A DNA stretch of 60,000 nucleotides, taken from positions 26,917,547-26,977,546 of the forward strand of contig NC_087067.1 in assembly GCF_963678635.1 (NCBI RefSeq), given 5' to 3'. The notes under the pieces are model-generated. The model ran no database searches. It was not told where the DNA came from and saw nothing but the letters and a program-made list of their open reading frames with translations. This document shows positions 41,291-52,849 of this stretch, piece by piece. Positions within the stretch are counted from its first letter, which is position 1. Each line of letters starts with the position of its first letter. Source of the DNA: Symsagittifera roscoffensis. Lineage: Eukaryota > Xenacoelomorpha > Acoela > Convolutidae. A program made the translations under genes and the position numbers.

Positions 41291-42007
41291 CAACCTATTC
41301 AATTAGATCATCAGTCTGCTTTTCAATTCCACTCAAGTTTTTTTCCTAATTGTCACGTTTTCCACTAACATCTTTATAAATTCTGCCAACCCCCGATGCA
41401 TGACGAACTTTTCCTACAGGTTAACGCTTTTTGTTAAATTCAGTTTTTCTTATCCGATTCCAAAAGTACAAAACTTTCGTTTCTTTGCCCAGTCCCTTTG
41501 ACTTAATTCTCAATTTTTGTTAGTCCTTTTCAAAATCTACCAAACTGGCTCTCGTCGTTCTTTTAGCAATATTAAACTGTTCGTTTTCAATAACTCTTTT
41601 ATTGCGTTCTTTTTCGACTTCATTTTTCAGGCCTTGTAAACCAAAAAGGCGTGGATAACTATTTTCAAATTTCTATATCTTTAATATCAAAAACCCCATC
41701 CAATCTTTAAACCGGAGCTTCAGCATGTACTTGACCAAAATCAGTCCCCTGCCACACTTGATTTTCTTTCTGCCAAAATTTGCCAAGATTCCCCCCTCCG
41801 ATATCAAGCACAAAGTTTTGATGTGCTTAATGTTCGTTTTTGAATTTAATTCAACTCTCTTTACCCAGTGTTGCAGGTATGGCATCCCAAACGGTGTCCA
41901 ATTTGCTGTACCGGATCCGCCATGAGTTTTAATGTTCCCGTCTGTGAACTAATTGAACCACTCTTTTTTATATTTTTTTTGGTGCTAAAACTTAGCTCAT
42001 CAATAAA

Positions 42008-42250
42008 TCAGCTTGATGAGCTGTCACTCGGAGAAGCGAGTCTTCTTTGAATGCTTATTCTCACTTTGTTTCTCCTTTTGCTCTTTAAGAAATGTGCCGT
42101 TTTCCTCGACAAAAATTTGATGTTGAGTGTTGCTTCTTTTTGCGTTCCCTGATAACTGTAACCGAACTGACTACGACATCTTCCTCGGTTTCTGCAATAT
42201 GTCTCGTAAAGTGTTCTTAAACCTCCCACAGTTGGAGCTCTGGCGTTCAC
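42008..42250 (-). other. Unidentified basic open frame, possibly from the same dead element
   Basis: An 80-codon minus-strand frame with CRNRGRCRSQFGYSYQGTQK and HFLKSKRRNKVRISIQRRL. It lies upstream, in transcript sense, of the integrase fragment and might be a gag or pol remnant, but no motif is certain. The frame at 41673-41885 is similarly uninformative. Confidence 0.2.
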
Positions 42251-42426
42251 TTTTCAGACCTCGATAGTTTCATTTTATCGTGAATTTCCTGCGTCTAGTA
42301 AAACTATAAGAAATTGTTTCCACACTCATCAAGTTGGTTTTTATTAGTAATAAGAAAAACCCAGTCTGGGAGATTGTCATTAGAAAAACTACCCCTGTTT
42401 TCAAACATCTGAGTTAGGTTCGAGGT

Positions 42427-42815
42427 GTAACTCATAGAGTAATTTCGGATAGGGTACACCGTCTGCTCGTCACGCTATCTTTTTTTCGGCCGGATAGATT
42501 CGTGCAACTTCTTAGTCTAATACCGATCCTAATCTTACTCTAATATCTACTAGTCTCAGGGTGTTTAACTAGTCTCTGCTAGGCTCAATAGATCTAGAGA
42601 TTACTGGCTTATTGCGATTGCCAAAGTTCTCTGAGAGAGGTAACTAATTTCTAAGTTAAATTCAAATCTCTTTGGTGCTGAAATTATAAGTAATTTCAGT
42701 ATTTACAAATAAGTGGTTTGTTAGTTTGATGGATCGTGATTGGTTAATATTAAATATTTTATAGAGATAAAATATCCAATTTATAACCAAAGAATAAATA
42801 TAGTTTATATCTGGT
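42427..42815 (-). repeat. LTR-like repeat, copy 2 (probable 3' LTR terminal part)
   Basis: Collinear with 25680-26070. In element orientation it ends ...GAGTTACA, compatible with the CA terminus of an LTR, and contains a CCAAT-like AACCAATCACG. It lies at the downstream edge of the A/C-rich element. No matching copy was spotted in 58860-60000, so assignment as LTR depends on position and on the second genomic copy. Confidence 0.5.
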
Positions 42816-44288
42816 TCCATCCATCCGGGGTTTACAGAGTTTTGAATCTTTAGATCTTCTATCTGTAATGAAGGATGGAGGTTGGTCGTTGTTGTTTGAC
42901 GAGCATCTTTTCCTGTTTTGTTCTTGGAGAAGAGAGTTCCAGGAAGCTCGAGTCATCGATAGGAAGTTATTAGTTATCGTTTGACAAAGACTTTGACTGT
43001 CAAGGAAATCAATCTGATTTCAAGATGGTTTGTTATGATCGTACGTTCTTGATTGGTTCTGGAGAACTGTGTTTCGATCTGGTTTGGGAATGGCGTGAAA
43101 ATCGTGTTTTGAGGGGTTGCCTTGTAACTCGGATCTGTACGTATACTTGAACATCGAGGTGGTCATTGGTCTGATTCAATGAAGTCCTTTTCTGCGAAGT
43201 CAAGTCGTACTCTAAATCCTTTATGAGTCGTGATTGTGAGCGGCATGTCAGTTGTATTTAGCTAATCTGTAGGTTGAGTGTGATGGGGTCGTCTAGTCTT
43301 TGGATGCTCGTTCTTGTGGTTGTACTGCATATTATAATTTACATTCATAAAACTTTGTTTGTCCTGTTTTTTAGTAATGATTTTGATTAATTGTTTTCGC
43401 AAAAGCGTTTTAGTTTTAGTTCAGTTATTTTTAAAAGTTACTCACACTTGAGTACCTCTTGGCAAAAATTGTGATGTGGTCACAAAACGTGGATGTAGCA
43501 CGGTGGGCTAGGCCGGCTATAGAGCATGCTCAGAAAGGTTAGGCCAGGAAGGGGAGTATGATTTCGTGCTGGTTTTTTAAGGGGTCCTGTTTTGTGTTAA
43601 CCTTTTTGTTATATTATTTATTTGTTTTCCTTTTGTTTCGTTGGTTGTGTCCTTTTCTCAAAAATCAAATTGTTTTTGGTTTGGGTTTGTCTTGCGACTT
43701 TTTGGTGTTTTGTTGTTTCTTTTTTAGACTTGGTAATAGTCTTCAAAAGAATAAATTATCCAGTTTCAAGCTGGTTTAATCCAGTTTGGGTACCGTGGGT
43801 TTTCTTTTCTTAGTCATGCTGTTAGTTTATGGTTTATAGTGTTTAGTAAGCTGCGTTGGTTAGCTTGGTTATTATATAATTCCATTCCAATCGGGTTAAA
43901 GGAAAAGTGGAAACTTGTTATTGCTTGTTTGAGTTGTTGTTAGTGCAAACTTAAAACTTGAAATCATTATTTTAAACAATTCTTCGTGGGCGAGCTGTGC
44001 CATTGTGGATAGAATTTCTCTGCGTTTGAACAGAAGTTATAGAAAAGGTTAGTACTGTATTTCTTTTGTATGAATTTACTGCCTTAAGACTAAATTTTAC
44101 TGCTTTTGGGATTTGAAAAGTATAAATTGATTTTCATCGTATTTAATTTTTACTACATTTGGGGAAAGAATTTAGAAATTAATTTACTAATTTGAATTGA
44201 CTTTTACTGCATCTTTTAGTGCTATTGGTTTAATAGAGTTCTTGTTTTGAATTAGTTAGTTTGAAAAATATTAAGTTCATAGTTACCT
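42816..44288 (-). other. Non-coding 3' region of the Ty3/Gypsy-type element
   Basis: G/T-rich on the plus strand like the coding part of the element, but without a minus-strand reading frame. It contains a threefold TTTTACTGC repeat at 44095-44215. The LTR start, polypurine tract and polyadenylation site should be here but could not be fixed. Plus-strand frames such as 43558-43779 are hydrophobic shadows of T-rich DNA. Confidence 0.45.
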
Positions 44289-46091
44289 TTAGTCGTCGGG
44301 GAAAAAGCCGTGTGGAAAAATGTCGTGAATGACGTCTGAGGTAGTTAGTAGTTTTGCTAGTATGCGTATTATGTTTTTAGTCTGCAACAGTGGCCAAAGC
44401 AATTGCAGTGCTTTGATGGTTTTTAATTCTTCGGTGCCTATTGCAAAGTCATGAGGTGTGTTCTGGATTAGATTATAAATTTTATGATTATATTTAGTAT
44501 TGTGGATGAATTCTAAAATGGGTACCTCTATAGGTTGAATATATTCATGCGGAATGATCAGGGGTCGGGATTCTTCGTCGTTGAAGGTCTTTGTGAGGGG
44601 ATAAAATATATAAAATTGAGTGATGGGATCATAATTTCTGAGGATGCCTTGAAAGTAAGTATTTTTAATGCAATACGTGAAGTTTAGGAAAAACGGTGAG
44701 CTGTATTTGGAATTAATGAATTGAAATCTGTGGTGAGGTTGTCGTGTTGGTGTGTGTAAATGAAAATGATTTTGGATAAAGCGGTAGTAAGTATAAGTAT
44801 GTGTTTGCTTAGTTCTCAACATGATATCGTGTGAGCAGTGCAAATCGCGTCCTTTTGGTGTCAGGAAGTGAAAGGTTAGTGAAAATGTTTGAAATTTTTC
44901 GTGAAATGATTCATATGCTTGGATGTCTGAGAGTGCATCTGAAATAATGTGATCATGCTTTTTATCAAGGATGTTAAGTGTGAATATGTATGATGATTTA
45001 ATAAAAAACTTTTCTGTGATTTGTGGATTAGCGAATTTATCGTCGGCTAGAAATTGGTCTTGATTTGATCGGATGATGTTATGATCGTAATATTCAATTG
45101 AGTAGTCGTTAGGGCGGGGTGCAGTGAATGTTTTTAGTAATTTTTTAAAGCCTACGTATGTAAATTGTCGGGGGGTGAGTGCTGTGGTTAATCTGAATAA
45201 TTCGTCCTTATTTATTTCAATATTGGTAGTGGTGTTATAGAGTGGTAGCGTAAGGGGGTTAGTGAAATTATAATAAGCTGTCCAATGAAATGTGGATATT
45301 AATTCATGTTCATCTACAAAGTGACGTGGTTCAGGGTTAGGGTCGGATTGATTTAGGGTATATTGGGGAAATAAAGGTAGGGTTATTTGGAGAAAATTCG
45401 TCGTATTGGTGTGGTCTGGATGGTTGATATATTCTCGGGCGGTTCCGGGTTTGGATGGGAATGTGTGATTTGGGAATTTACGTTTAAAAGTTCTATAAGC
45501 ACGGTTAGTACTATTGGATGATTCTGTTGAAGTGGATGAATGAGCTAATGATGGAGTATAATCTGAAAAATGTGTAGGTGTTGGTGGATTTGATGATGTT
45601 ATTGTTGATGATAATTGGTTAATAGTTGGGGTGTGGGGAGATAGCAATTGTTGTTGGAGTGTTATAAAATTTTCTAGTTCGTCGGAAATTTGGATATTAT
45701 CTGGGGAGTTGTTGGTAGAGCGGTCATTATTGAATGGGGAGTAGGTTGGGGTTACTTGAGAAGGAGTGTAGGGCGATGCATGTTGGCTATGGGATTGTAT
45801 AGGTTGGAAAGGGGGTTTTGAGAAGGTTGTTGAGCTGTTCGGGGTATGTGTAGATGGGGATGGTTCTGAATCGGCGAATTCGTCGGGGGTTTCAATATCA
45901 GAATTATTGAATTGTGAAATTGTTGTATAAATTGTCATATCTGAGTTAGTGTCAGAATTCATGCCTGATGGTGTGTTAGCTTGTGGTGAATCAGGTGGCG
46001 GAAAAGCAAAAAGTGGGATAATAGGGAGTGGATTTTGGAGGTTGGCTGGGTGGAAGTTTGATCGGTGGAGTGATCCAATTTGTCTGCTCAT
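44289..46091 (-). CDS. Intact 600-aa ORF of unknown function, downstream of env-like region
   Basis: A complete ATG-to-TAA frame. Residues 1 to about 205 are low-complexity, rich in Ser, Pro, Thr and Asn (for example PYTPSQVTPTYSPFNNDRST). The remaining 390 look globular: NPLTLPLYNTTTNIEINKDE, LTPRQFTYVGFKKLLKTF, FHEKFQTFSLTFHFLTPKGR, SPFFLNFTYCIKNTYF and a C-terminal LLWPLLQTKNIIRILAKLL. There is no signal peptide, membrane span, zinc motif or retroviral enzyme motif that I can see, and no family is recognised. It shares the element's A/C-rich strand bias. It is free of stops over 1.8 kb, whereas gag-pol and env of the same element have a stop or frameshift every few hundred bases. It may encode an accessory protein, or a gene captured or retained by the element. 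Confidence 0.75.
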   Translation of the reverse strand: MSRQIGSLHRSNFHPANLQNPLPIIPLFAFPPPDSPQANTPSGMNSDTNSDMTIYTTISQFNNSDIETPDEFADSEPSPSTHTPNSSTTFSKPPFQPIQSHSQHASPYTPSQVTPTYSPFNNDRSTNNSPDNIQISDELENFITLQQQLLSPHTPTINQLSSTITSSNPPTPTHFSDYTPSLAHSSTSTESSNSTNRAYRTFKRKFPNHTFPSKPGTAREYINHPDHTNTTNFLQITLPLFPQYTLNQSDPNPEPRHFVDEHELISTFHWTAYYNFTNPLTLPLYNTTTNIEINKDELFRLTTALTPRQFTYVGFKKLLKTFTAPRPNDYSIEYYDHNIIRSNQDQFLADDKFANPQITEKFFIKSSYIFTLNILDKKHDHIISDALSDIQAYESFHEKFQTFSLTFHFLTPKGRDLHCSHDIMLRTKQTHTYTYYRFIQNHFHLHTPTRQPHHRFQFINSKYSSPFFLNFTYCIKNTYFQGILRNYDPITQFYIFYPLTKTFNDEESRPLIIPHEYIQPIEVPILEFIHNTKYNHKIYNLIQNTPHDFAIGTEELKTIKALQLLWPLLQTKNIIRILAKLLTTSDVIHDIFPHGFFPDD

Positions 46092-46199
46092 CGTTGGCTA
46101 AAAAAATGATTATTTTGAGACTGAAAAGTAGTAAAAGGGGGGCTGTTCAATGATTTTTTCGTATGTGTCGTCAATTTTCGGGTGTTGTGTCACTATATG

Positions 46200-47570
46200 T
46201 TGGAAAGGGGCTTTGCATGTGGCTGGGTCTTAAGTTTTGGGGGTTTGTGATTGCTAAGTTTCAAAAATTTCGTGAGACTAAAGATAAAGGATGATTATTT
46301 GGCAAATGGGGTGCCGTAGGTAATGCGTTTGTATTGTTATTTGGGTCATCGTATGTGTTGGGATTTGTTGATAGCTTTGTATTGTATTCTTTAATTTGTG
46401 CATCTAGGAGGATTTTGTTTATTGATGATGAAAATATTCCAAAAAAATCCTGCAATTAATACGCGTGCTTGTCGGTTTTATTTGTGTATGTATTGCGCAT
46501 GTGTTATAGATTCCTTTTGGTAATGAGAAAATAAATCCAATAAAATTAAATATTGCGTATAAGATAGTCAATCTTTCTAACATGTAATATGGCCATCCTA
46601 GAAAGGCTAGAACTTCGTTTTTGAGATTTACAAAACTAAAAACATTGATTGGTGATTTATCTTGTGGTCGATATTTTTCACCGTTTAAATATATGTAATC
46701 TTTGATGTCTTTAAAATATCCACTGTTGTCTTGTGTGTAATTATCTGAAAATCCTGCTGTTTCTGGAAGTTTTCTTAAATTTTAGTCTGTTGATTGTCGT
46801 TGTATAGTGTCCATTTATGTTAGTAATTCTTGAAATTGTTGTGCTCTAATGTGATGGTGTATATCGGATTTAGAATATATAGCTATAGCTCGAATGCTTT
46901 CAGGTGAAAACTTTTTTAATGGTGGCATTAATGTCGGGTATGGTGTTAGTAGATAGTATTTATCTTCGTCGGGATTTAATTGTACAACATTGTGGCTATT
47001 TTGTGATCCAAATGGTACTGCTGTGTCCCAAAAATATGTTCGTCTTGAGAGTGTATCAACAAAATATACTTTATTTTTGTAGGATATGGGGATTCTTTTG
47101 TAACATCTTTCATCTTCAAAAACGTATAAGGGTGATACTTTTTTGGTACAAGTGTAATACCATAAAATCTTTCCTTCATAATCAATAAAATTTGATCTAT
47201 TTCCGGATACAAATATCCTGCATATGGTATTTTGAGGACTGCTAGTGCTAGTGACTGTAGAATTTGTGTTCTTTCAAGTTCACATAATTGGTGTAGTGTT
47301 TCTAATTCTGAGAGTGACATATCTTGAAAAATTCTGCTTATTGTGTAATCTAGTTTTATGTCTAAATGTATATCATAGTGAATTGCGCCAAAATATGTGC
47401 GGTTCATGAGTGATAGTTCTTGTAATCGTGTACTATCGGCGTCTTGTGGTTTTAATTTTCCACCTATTCTTCCTATGTTTTTCTGAAATTTTACTGAAAC
47501 ATAAGTGTTTCCGTCGGTAAGTGAATGAGATGTGGCCATGGGGTCTACAATTAGATGTCTTGTACTCATG
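46200..47570 (-). pseudogene. Env-like glycoprotein, C-terminal half with membrane segment (broken)
   Basis: The largest open piece, 47569-46976, encodes NIGRIGGKLKPQDADSTRLQ, MSLSELETLHQLCELERTQI and LALAVLKIPYAGYLYPE. After it, in other frames, come a proline-bearing stretch and a hydrophobic segment near 46600-46520 (MLERLTILYAIFNFIGFIF), then a polar Asn/Pro-rich tail around 46455-46261. An ectodomain with a helical heptad-like region, one late membrane span and a cytoplasmic tail, placed between integrase and the 3' end, is the layout of an env gene. Stops (near 46815 and 46783) and frameshifts break it. Assignment is by position and topology; I cannot name the env class. Confidence 0.55.
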
Positions 47571-49320
47571 TCGAAACCGTGTTCGTATTCAACAAGGATT
47601 TCTGAGTACTGTGTTTTGTAAATTGGTTTTTTATTTTTACATGCTAGTTTTTTTTCTGGGTATATTTGAAATCGTGTTAGCTTATTCTCTATATTGCGGA
47701 GGTGCTTGATGTGCTAACTCTGGGAAAACTTAAAAATTTACTAGTTTTCTGTTCATTCCATCACTTTGTGTTAAATTTAGTCGTCTAAGTTGATTCTTAC
47801 AGTCTTGAGGGTTAAGATGTAGTAATCTTTCTATATTATCTTGATAGAAAGATTCGTGGTCTAGTCGGTTTTCATTTCCGTTTGAGACTTGTGAGCAATG
47901 TACTTTCTTTTCGGAAAATGTTGCTGTAATTTTGTATCCTATTAAAGTTATTGATCGGGCTTTTGAGTATAGGGTGGCTACTATATTTGTAGTTTCTATG
48001 GCTTGTGGTTCGGATTCGCTTTGTGTGACTTGATTTATAGCGTATTTGTGTAGTGTTTTTTTTGTTCGTTTTCCTCACAATCATAGTGTGTTACTAACAA
48101 ATCCTGAGGTCCTGTACGAGGGGATGAATTTTTATGTTGTTCGGAAAAAAATAGAAAAAGAATATGTTGAAAGGTAAATATCTTTAAAATATACATGTGT
48201 ATGATAATCCGAAGTATGGGTTATAAAATGTGATATATCCAATTGTGTTTTTGGTGTATCTATCATATTTATATATTACTTCAGTTGCTATAAATGGAGG
48301 AGGTAGTGATTGAGCTGTTATGTTTGGCGAACTTAGGGGAAAGGGGGTGTTGAACAATATTATTAAGTCTGACTGTGATTTCAAATTTTAATTGGAGACT
48401 GTTTTGTTGAAGTATTTGAAGGTTATGTTCTCGGATATCGTCGTGGATATCTTGTCTATATTGTAGTCTATTAAGTGCCCAACTATGGAGTCGGTTACTT
48501 TCTTGATCTTGTCCAAATACTGGGGGAGGTGCTACGAAAGTGTTCTAATCTAATCGTAAAGGGGTATTTGACGATGATTGTTCGCTGTATCTAGCGTCGA
48601 GGTTGTTTGGGAAATTGAAGGGGAAAAGTGTCGGTGAGACTTGGCTTAATGATGGTGTTGACGGGAGTGATAGTGTTTCTGGTAATGATGATAGCGTTGT
48701 ATCAGAAGAAATATCTATTGGTTCATTTACTATGTTCGGTTCACCTTGTGTATATGAGTGTGTTGTTCAATATGGTGGTCTTTCTGTGGTATCTGGGGGA
48801 TTAAAAGGGTTTTCTCGAACTTGTTGTGATGTGGGGGTTGAACCTAGGTAGTCTGAGGGTATATTTGAGGTGCTATGTTGTGAAAGAAGTGTGGGAGTTT
48901 CTGGTAGTGTACTGCTTGAAATTTCTGAGGTAGTTGGTGTTGGTGATTGGGGTATATCAAAATGAACTCTGGGGGTTTGAAAATTTGGGGGTTTGATTAC
49001 TTCTTCGCGGGTGTATAATTTGTCTATTTATCTCAAACGTGTTTTGATTTTGACTAACGTGTCTAACTCGATTGATGTCTTGTTGCAAGGTGGGGTATAA
49101 GTTATATGTTGTTTCACTTAAATATGCTTGTCGGTGAACTGGTTCTAGTGGTTCTGATAGGCGTGCGTGTCGCTCTTCAAAAGTATATTGGTTATCTTGA
49201 AAAAAAATACGCGTTGATGTTTGGAGATTGTTTGTAGTTGTAGGTGCTATTGGATTTTGTTGGGATGTGGTTGGTGGGGGCTGTTTTGGTGGTGGTTGAT
49301 TAGCAAGTTTGGAAAAGTAT
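47570..49320 (-). pseudogene. Env-like region, N-terminal half, or intervening ORF remnants (broken)
   Basis: Several short minus-strand pieces: IILFNTPFPLSSPNITAQSL and YDRYTKNTIGYITFYNPYFG at 48384-48184, and a helical, coiled-coil-like stretch LHSWALNRLQYRQDIHDDIR near 48500-48420. Farther upstream lies Thr/Pro/Ser-rich sequence to about 49300. Frames change several times. The hydrophobic start LIILFNTPF could be part of a signal region. The plus-strand frames at 47521 and 48603 are antisense shadows. Confidence 0.4.
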
Positions 49321-49329
49321 CCAAAGGGA

Positions 49330-50500
49330 GATTAAAAATGTGAGGAAAATTATGAATAAAAGAAAAATATTTGTTCGACTGAAGATATTTCGTATCATTT
49401 AGATAGATTATATGTTTTCGTACCTTTAGATGTGGTCAAGGATTTGGAAGAGTTGGAGATATATTTCGAAGAGGGAATAAAAAATTTAAAAAAAGATTAC
49501 AAAAAATTATAGAAATTATTAGTAGAAATTCAAAAGCTTCAATGAAAAAGTATATCAAAAATTTCAATAGATTGAAAAATTTTATGAAGAGATTCAGAAG
49601 TTTTTGTTTTATGTGGTCAACTGTTATGAAAAGAAGCATTTAAGAAATAATTCGTTTGTGAAAATTTCTATAAAGTGTTGGGGCGAAATTCAAGTGTGGT
49701 CGAAATATTTATTGATTTTTTGACAAGTGGGTTGAGTTTTGTGAAAAATTGTTGAGGGCTATTTGATTGGTGTTTAGAAGGTCTTCATAGCATTGTTTTC
49801 ATTTGGTGAAAAATTTGGGGGTATCTTTGAAATATTTGTACTTTAGGCCAAATGATCATGGGTCTTTTTTTCTCTAGTCTAATTTGCCATTTTTGGTTGG
49901 GGGGCTTTTGAGGTCTGAATTGGGGAAAAAAATGTTGATTTTTGCATAATCTGATAGAGGAGGGTTATAATAATGAAGAAGTGTTTATTTTAGTTGTCAA
50001 GTTTTTGCAAGTTGCTTATTTTTGACCTGGAGGTTGTAAAATTATAGTTATAGATATGCTTGGAGATTAATTTCTATCGGCTAAATACGTTTGTGTGAGA
50101 GATATAAAAGTGACAATTTGAACAATTTTTATTGATTGACTGAATTTGAACTAGAATTGATCGAGGTTATTTTTAGCATGTTTTTACAGAAATGTTAAGG
50201 TTTAAAGTGATTAAAAAGAATGATAGGGTAATCCAAATTAAAATTGTTTCTGAAATTCAACTTTCTTTAATATTTTAGATTTTGGGATGAATGTTTTACA
50301 GTTTTTCCGTGGTTGGCTTCTAAGACGTGATGATTCTCTATGTTCCCATTTTTGTTGTCGATTTTGTAATAAAATTGTTTCTGTTAGTTTTCTATTTTTT
50401 TTCTTTTTGAGTTATTTTTGGTTCTGGTGTGTTTGATCTTGGAGGGTCTACATTTTCCTGTGGATTTGTTTTTGTATTTTTTGTGGTATTAAAAATTTGA
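49330..50500 (-). other. Decayed spacer between integrase and env of the retroelement
   Basis: A Phe/Ile/Leu-rich 67-codon minus frame (49639-49436) and otherwise no readable coding. It may contain the env splice acceptor, but nothing decisive is seen. Confidence 0.4.
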
Positions 50501-50507
50501 TTTTGCT

Positions 50508-50834
50508 CTATTTGGGGGTTATTTTGAACGATGTGTAAACCAGTGAAAGAATATAATTGAGTAAATTCGCGGAGTGCGTATTCTTTTGGGTAATAGGTAA
50601 TAAGTTGTTACTTTGTTGAACGATTTCTTTTTTATTTAAATCAGTAAGTTTGTATGTTACTTCAGTTGGTTTTTCAATTATTTGGTAGGGTATTTTTCGA
50701 AAAAAATGTAATTTTTTGGAGATTCCTTTTTGTGTAGTAAAATTAGGTATTAAAACAAAGGTTCCAATTTTTAAGTCTGTGGCTGGCATGAAACGTGACT
50801 TAAATTGATTATTTATATTTTGCCTTTGTAACAA
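50508..50834 (-). pseudogene. Integrase C-terminal domain (GPY/F-like) of the retroelement
   Basis: Encodes ATDLKIGTFVLIPNFTTQKG then KLHFFRKIPYQIIEKPTEVT and YKLTDLNKKEIVQQSNN. 'L..G..VL.........KL.....GPY.I.......Y.L' is the C-terminal integrase module of Ty3/Gypsy elements. It is separated from the catalytic core by a frameshift at an A-run near 50874. Confidence 0.75.
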
Positions 50835-50842
50835 CTTTTTTG

Positions 50843-51720
50843 TTACTTTTTGGTAAATTTCATTGTGTTTTTTTTATCTCTTTTTAAAATCCATTCGGTA
50901 TGTGTACCGGAAGCTAGTTTCAAAATTTGTGGATGATGGAAGTGGTCTTCATCATGTGTATGTAAGAGTAGGTTATAACAAATTGAATCTTTGTTTGGTT
51001 GACAATAACCTTGTTCATTTTTATGGGAATTTAATGTCAATATAATTGGTTTACGTGGCTTTTGATTAAAAACCATTTCGTATGGTGACATTCCTAAAGT
51101 TGTCGTGATTTGTAAATTGTATGCTAAGGGAAATAATTTTACATCTGCTGACCATTCTGTGTATTTTGTATCATTTCCATTTATGATACATCTAAGATAC
51201 TCTTGTAGTGAACGGTTCATACCTTCGACTAATCCATTTGTCCAAGGTGCATGAGATTAACGTAGTTTATGTTTGATATTATATAGGTGGCATAATGTGA
51301 TGATTTCATTGTTAATGAATTCTGTGCCGTTATCTGTGACTAGTATTTCTGGTAGTCTGAATTTAGCTATCCAATGTTCGTAAAGTGTTGTGTATGCGCA
51401 TTAAGCATTACAATGTGGTACTGGGTTGAGTGCTACGTAGTTTGTAAATGCATCAACAATTACCATAATATAAGAATTTCCTTCGGAGGATTGTGAAATT
51501 GGTCCTTTTGTGTCGAAAGAAATTCTATGATTAAAATAAAGACTTCGTCCTTTGAAATCTTGTTTTATTGCTATTTGATTTTGATTTGGATAAGGTTTAT
51601 TTAATTGACATATTATTCAATCGTTGCATAATACTTTAATCCAAATTGGTGCATTTGAGAAATAAAAATTTTGTGTAAAATTTGAATATGTCTTTTCTGA
51701 TCCTGAGTGTCCTTTTGTAT
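50843..51720 (-). pseudogene. Integrase zinc-binding end and catalytic core of the retroelement
   Basis: In one frame with stops: WIKVLCND-stop-IICQLNKPYP (C..CQ of the HHCC module), YIMVIVDAF with the first Asp, FRLPEILVTDNGTEFINNEI with the second Asp, and HAPWTNGLVEGMNRSLQEYL with the catalytic Glu. The D, D and E residues are all preserved. Stops fall near 51617 (TGA, where a zinc-ligand Cys is expected), 51401 and 51255. The region ends with MSPYEMVFNQKPRKP, the usual post-core block. Confidence 0.85.
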
Positions 51721-51729
51721 GTTGCGTAT

Positions 51730-52500
51730 GAGATATGTCAAATGCTATTAGCATCATGCTGAGGGGAAGGCAGGGTAAATTAAAATCGGGTGTCTGATAT
51801 TCTAAAAGGTCTGAGATTTCATTAATAGTTGTATTATTATATTTTGTAGAGTATCGGAGGAGTGTTTTATTTCCTAATATTGTTGTATCATCTTTTGTTG
51901 GTTTTGTTTTATACTTGTGCCATGATTTGAGTTGGCAAATTAGGGGATCTCGGTTTTGATATTTCTGTAATAGTTGTATTGTAATTTTTTCTGTTGGTGG
52001 TAGAAAAATATTTTCAATTTCTATTTTTGATAATGGAATTGTGTCAAGTGGATCATGAAGATCAAAAACTTGATTTATCGTGTATTTCGAATCAGTTATT
52101 GGTGGTCCTGATAAATTTATTTTATCAGTTAAATTTTCTTTTTCTATTAGTGGAAAGGTGTCTTTTTTGTGTGGTTGTTGTTTGCTTGTTTTTGTTGAGT
52201 TTTATTTTTTATCCATATATGAATAAGGAATTGGTTTGAATGTGGATGTTCCTAATAGATCTACTTCATAGTGGTTACTTTGACAATCTAAATAGAGTGG
52301 AAAATGTTGTAAGTTATTTATTTGTGACTGATCTATATCAGTTTTTACTGCGTATTTGCATTCTAATCTTGGTGATGTTTCATTTTTTGCAAGATAGAAT
52401 TTAATATTTTGTGGTATTTCAACTGTAGTTTTTCGTGTAAGCAGTTCAGTAAAATTTCAATAAAATTAATTGAAATCTATAAACTCTATGGTTTGGATTT
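51730..52500 (-). pseudogene. Connection between RNase H and integrase of the retroelement
   Basis: Decayed minus-strand coding sequence with several frame changes. No conserved motif is clear until the integrase zinc module near 51640. The 81-codon plus-strand frame here is antisense. Confidence 0.5.
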
Positions 52501-52504
52501 AATT

Positions 52505-52811
52505 TCTGTGTAAAGAGAAAAATTAAAGGTTTATGATCTGTAAATAAAACTGTTGGATGTTTTGATCCAAGTATTAGTCATTCATTTTTGGTAAGTGTGT
52601 TTATTATAGCTGTGCATTCTCTCATGAGAGTAGAGAGTCGTAGTTCAGCTTGTGTAAATAAGCGAGAATTTGCTGATGTAAGATTCATTTTGTTTGTTCC
52701 ACTGTGTGATTGTAGTAACGCTGCGCCGATGCTAAAGTTTGAAGCATCGCACATTGCATAAAATGGTCGATTCGGATCAGGGATTGTATTTGATATTTGT
52801 TCTGTTAACAA
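52505..52811 (-). pseudogene. RNase H domain of the retroelement
   Basis: Encodes PDPNRPFYAMCDASNFSIGA, ALLQSHSGTNK, FTQAELRLSTLMRECTAII. CDAS..G.GA.L.Q and 'YS..E......EC.A+' are Ty3/Gypsy RNase H signatures, with the catalytic Asp in CDAS and Glu in REC. Frameshifted relative to RT upstream. Confidence 0.85.
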
Positions 52812-52849
52812 TTTTTTTTATTTTTTCGAATCTTGTTTGATGTTCGGTG

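Noticed and set aside
48603-48851. 82-codon plus-strand frame rich in Gly and Val.
   Set aside because: Antisense shadow of the A/C-rich env-region strand.
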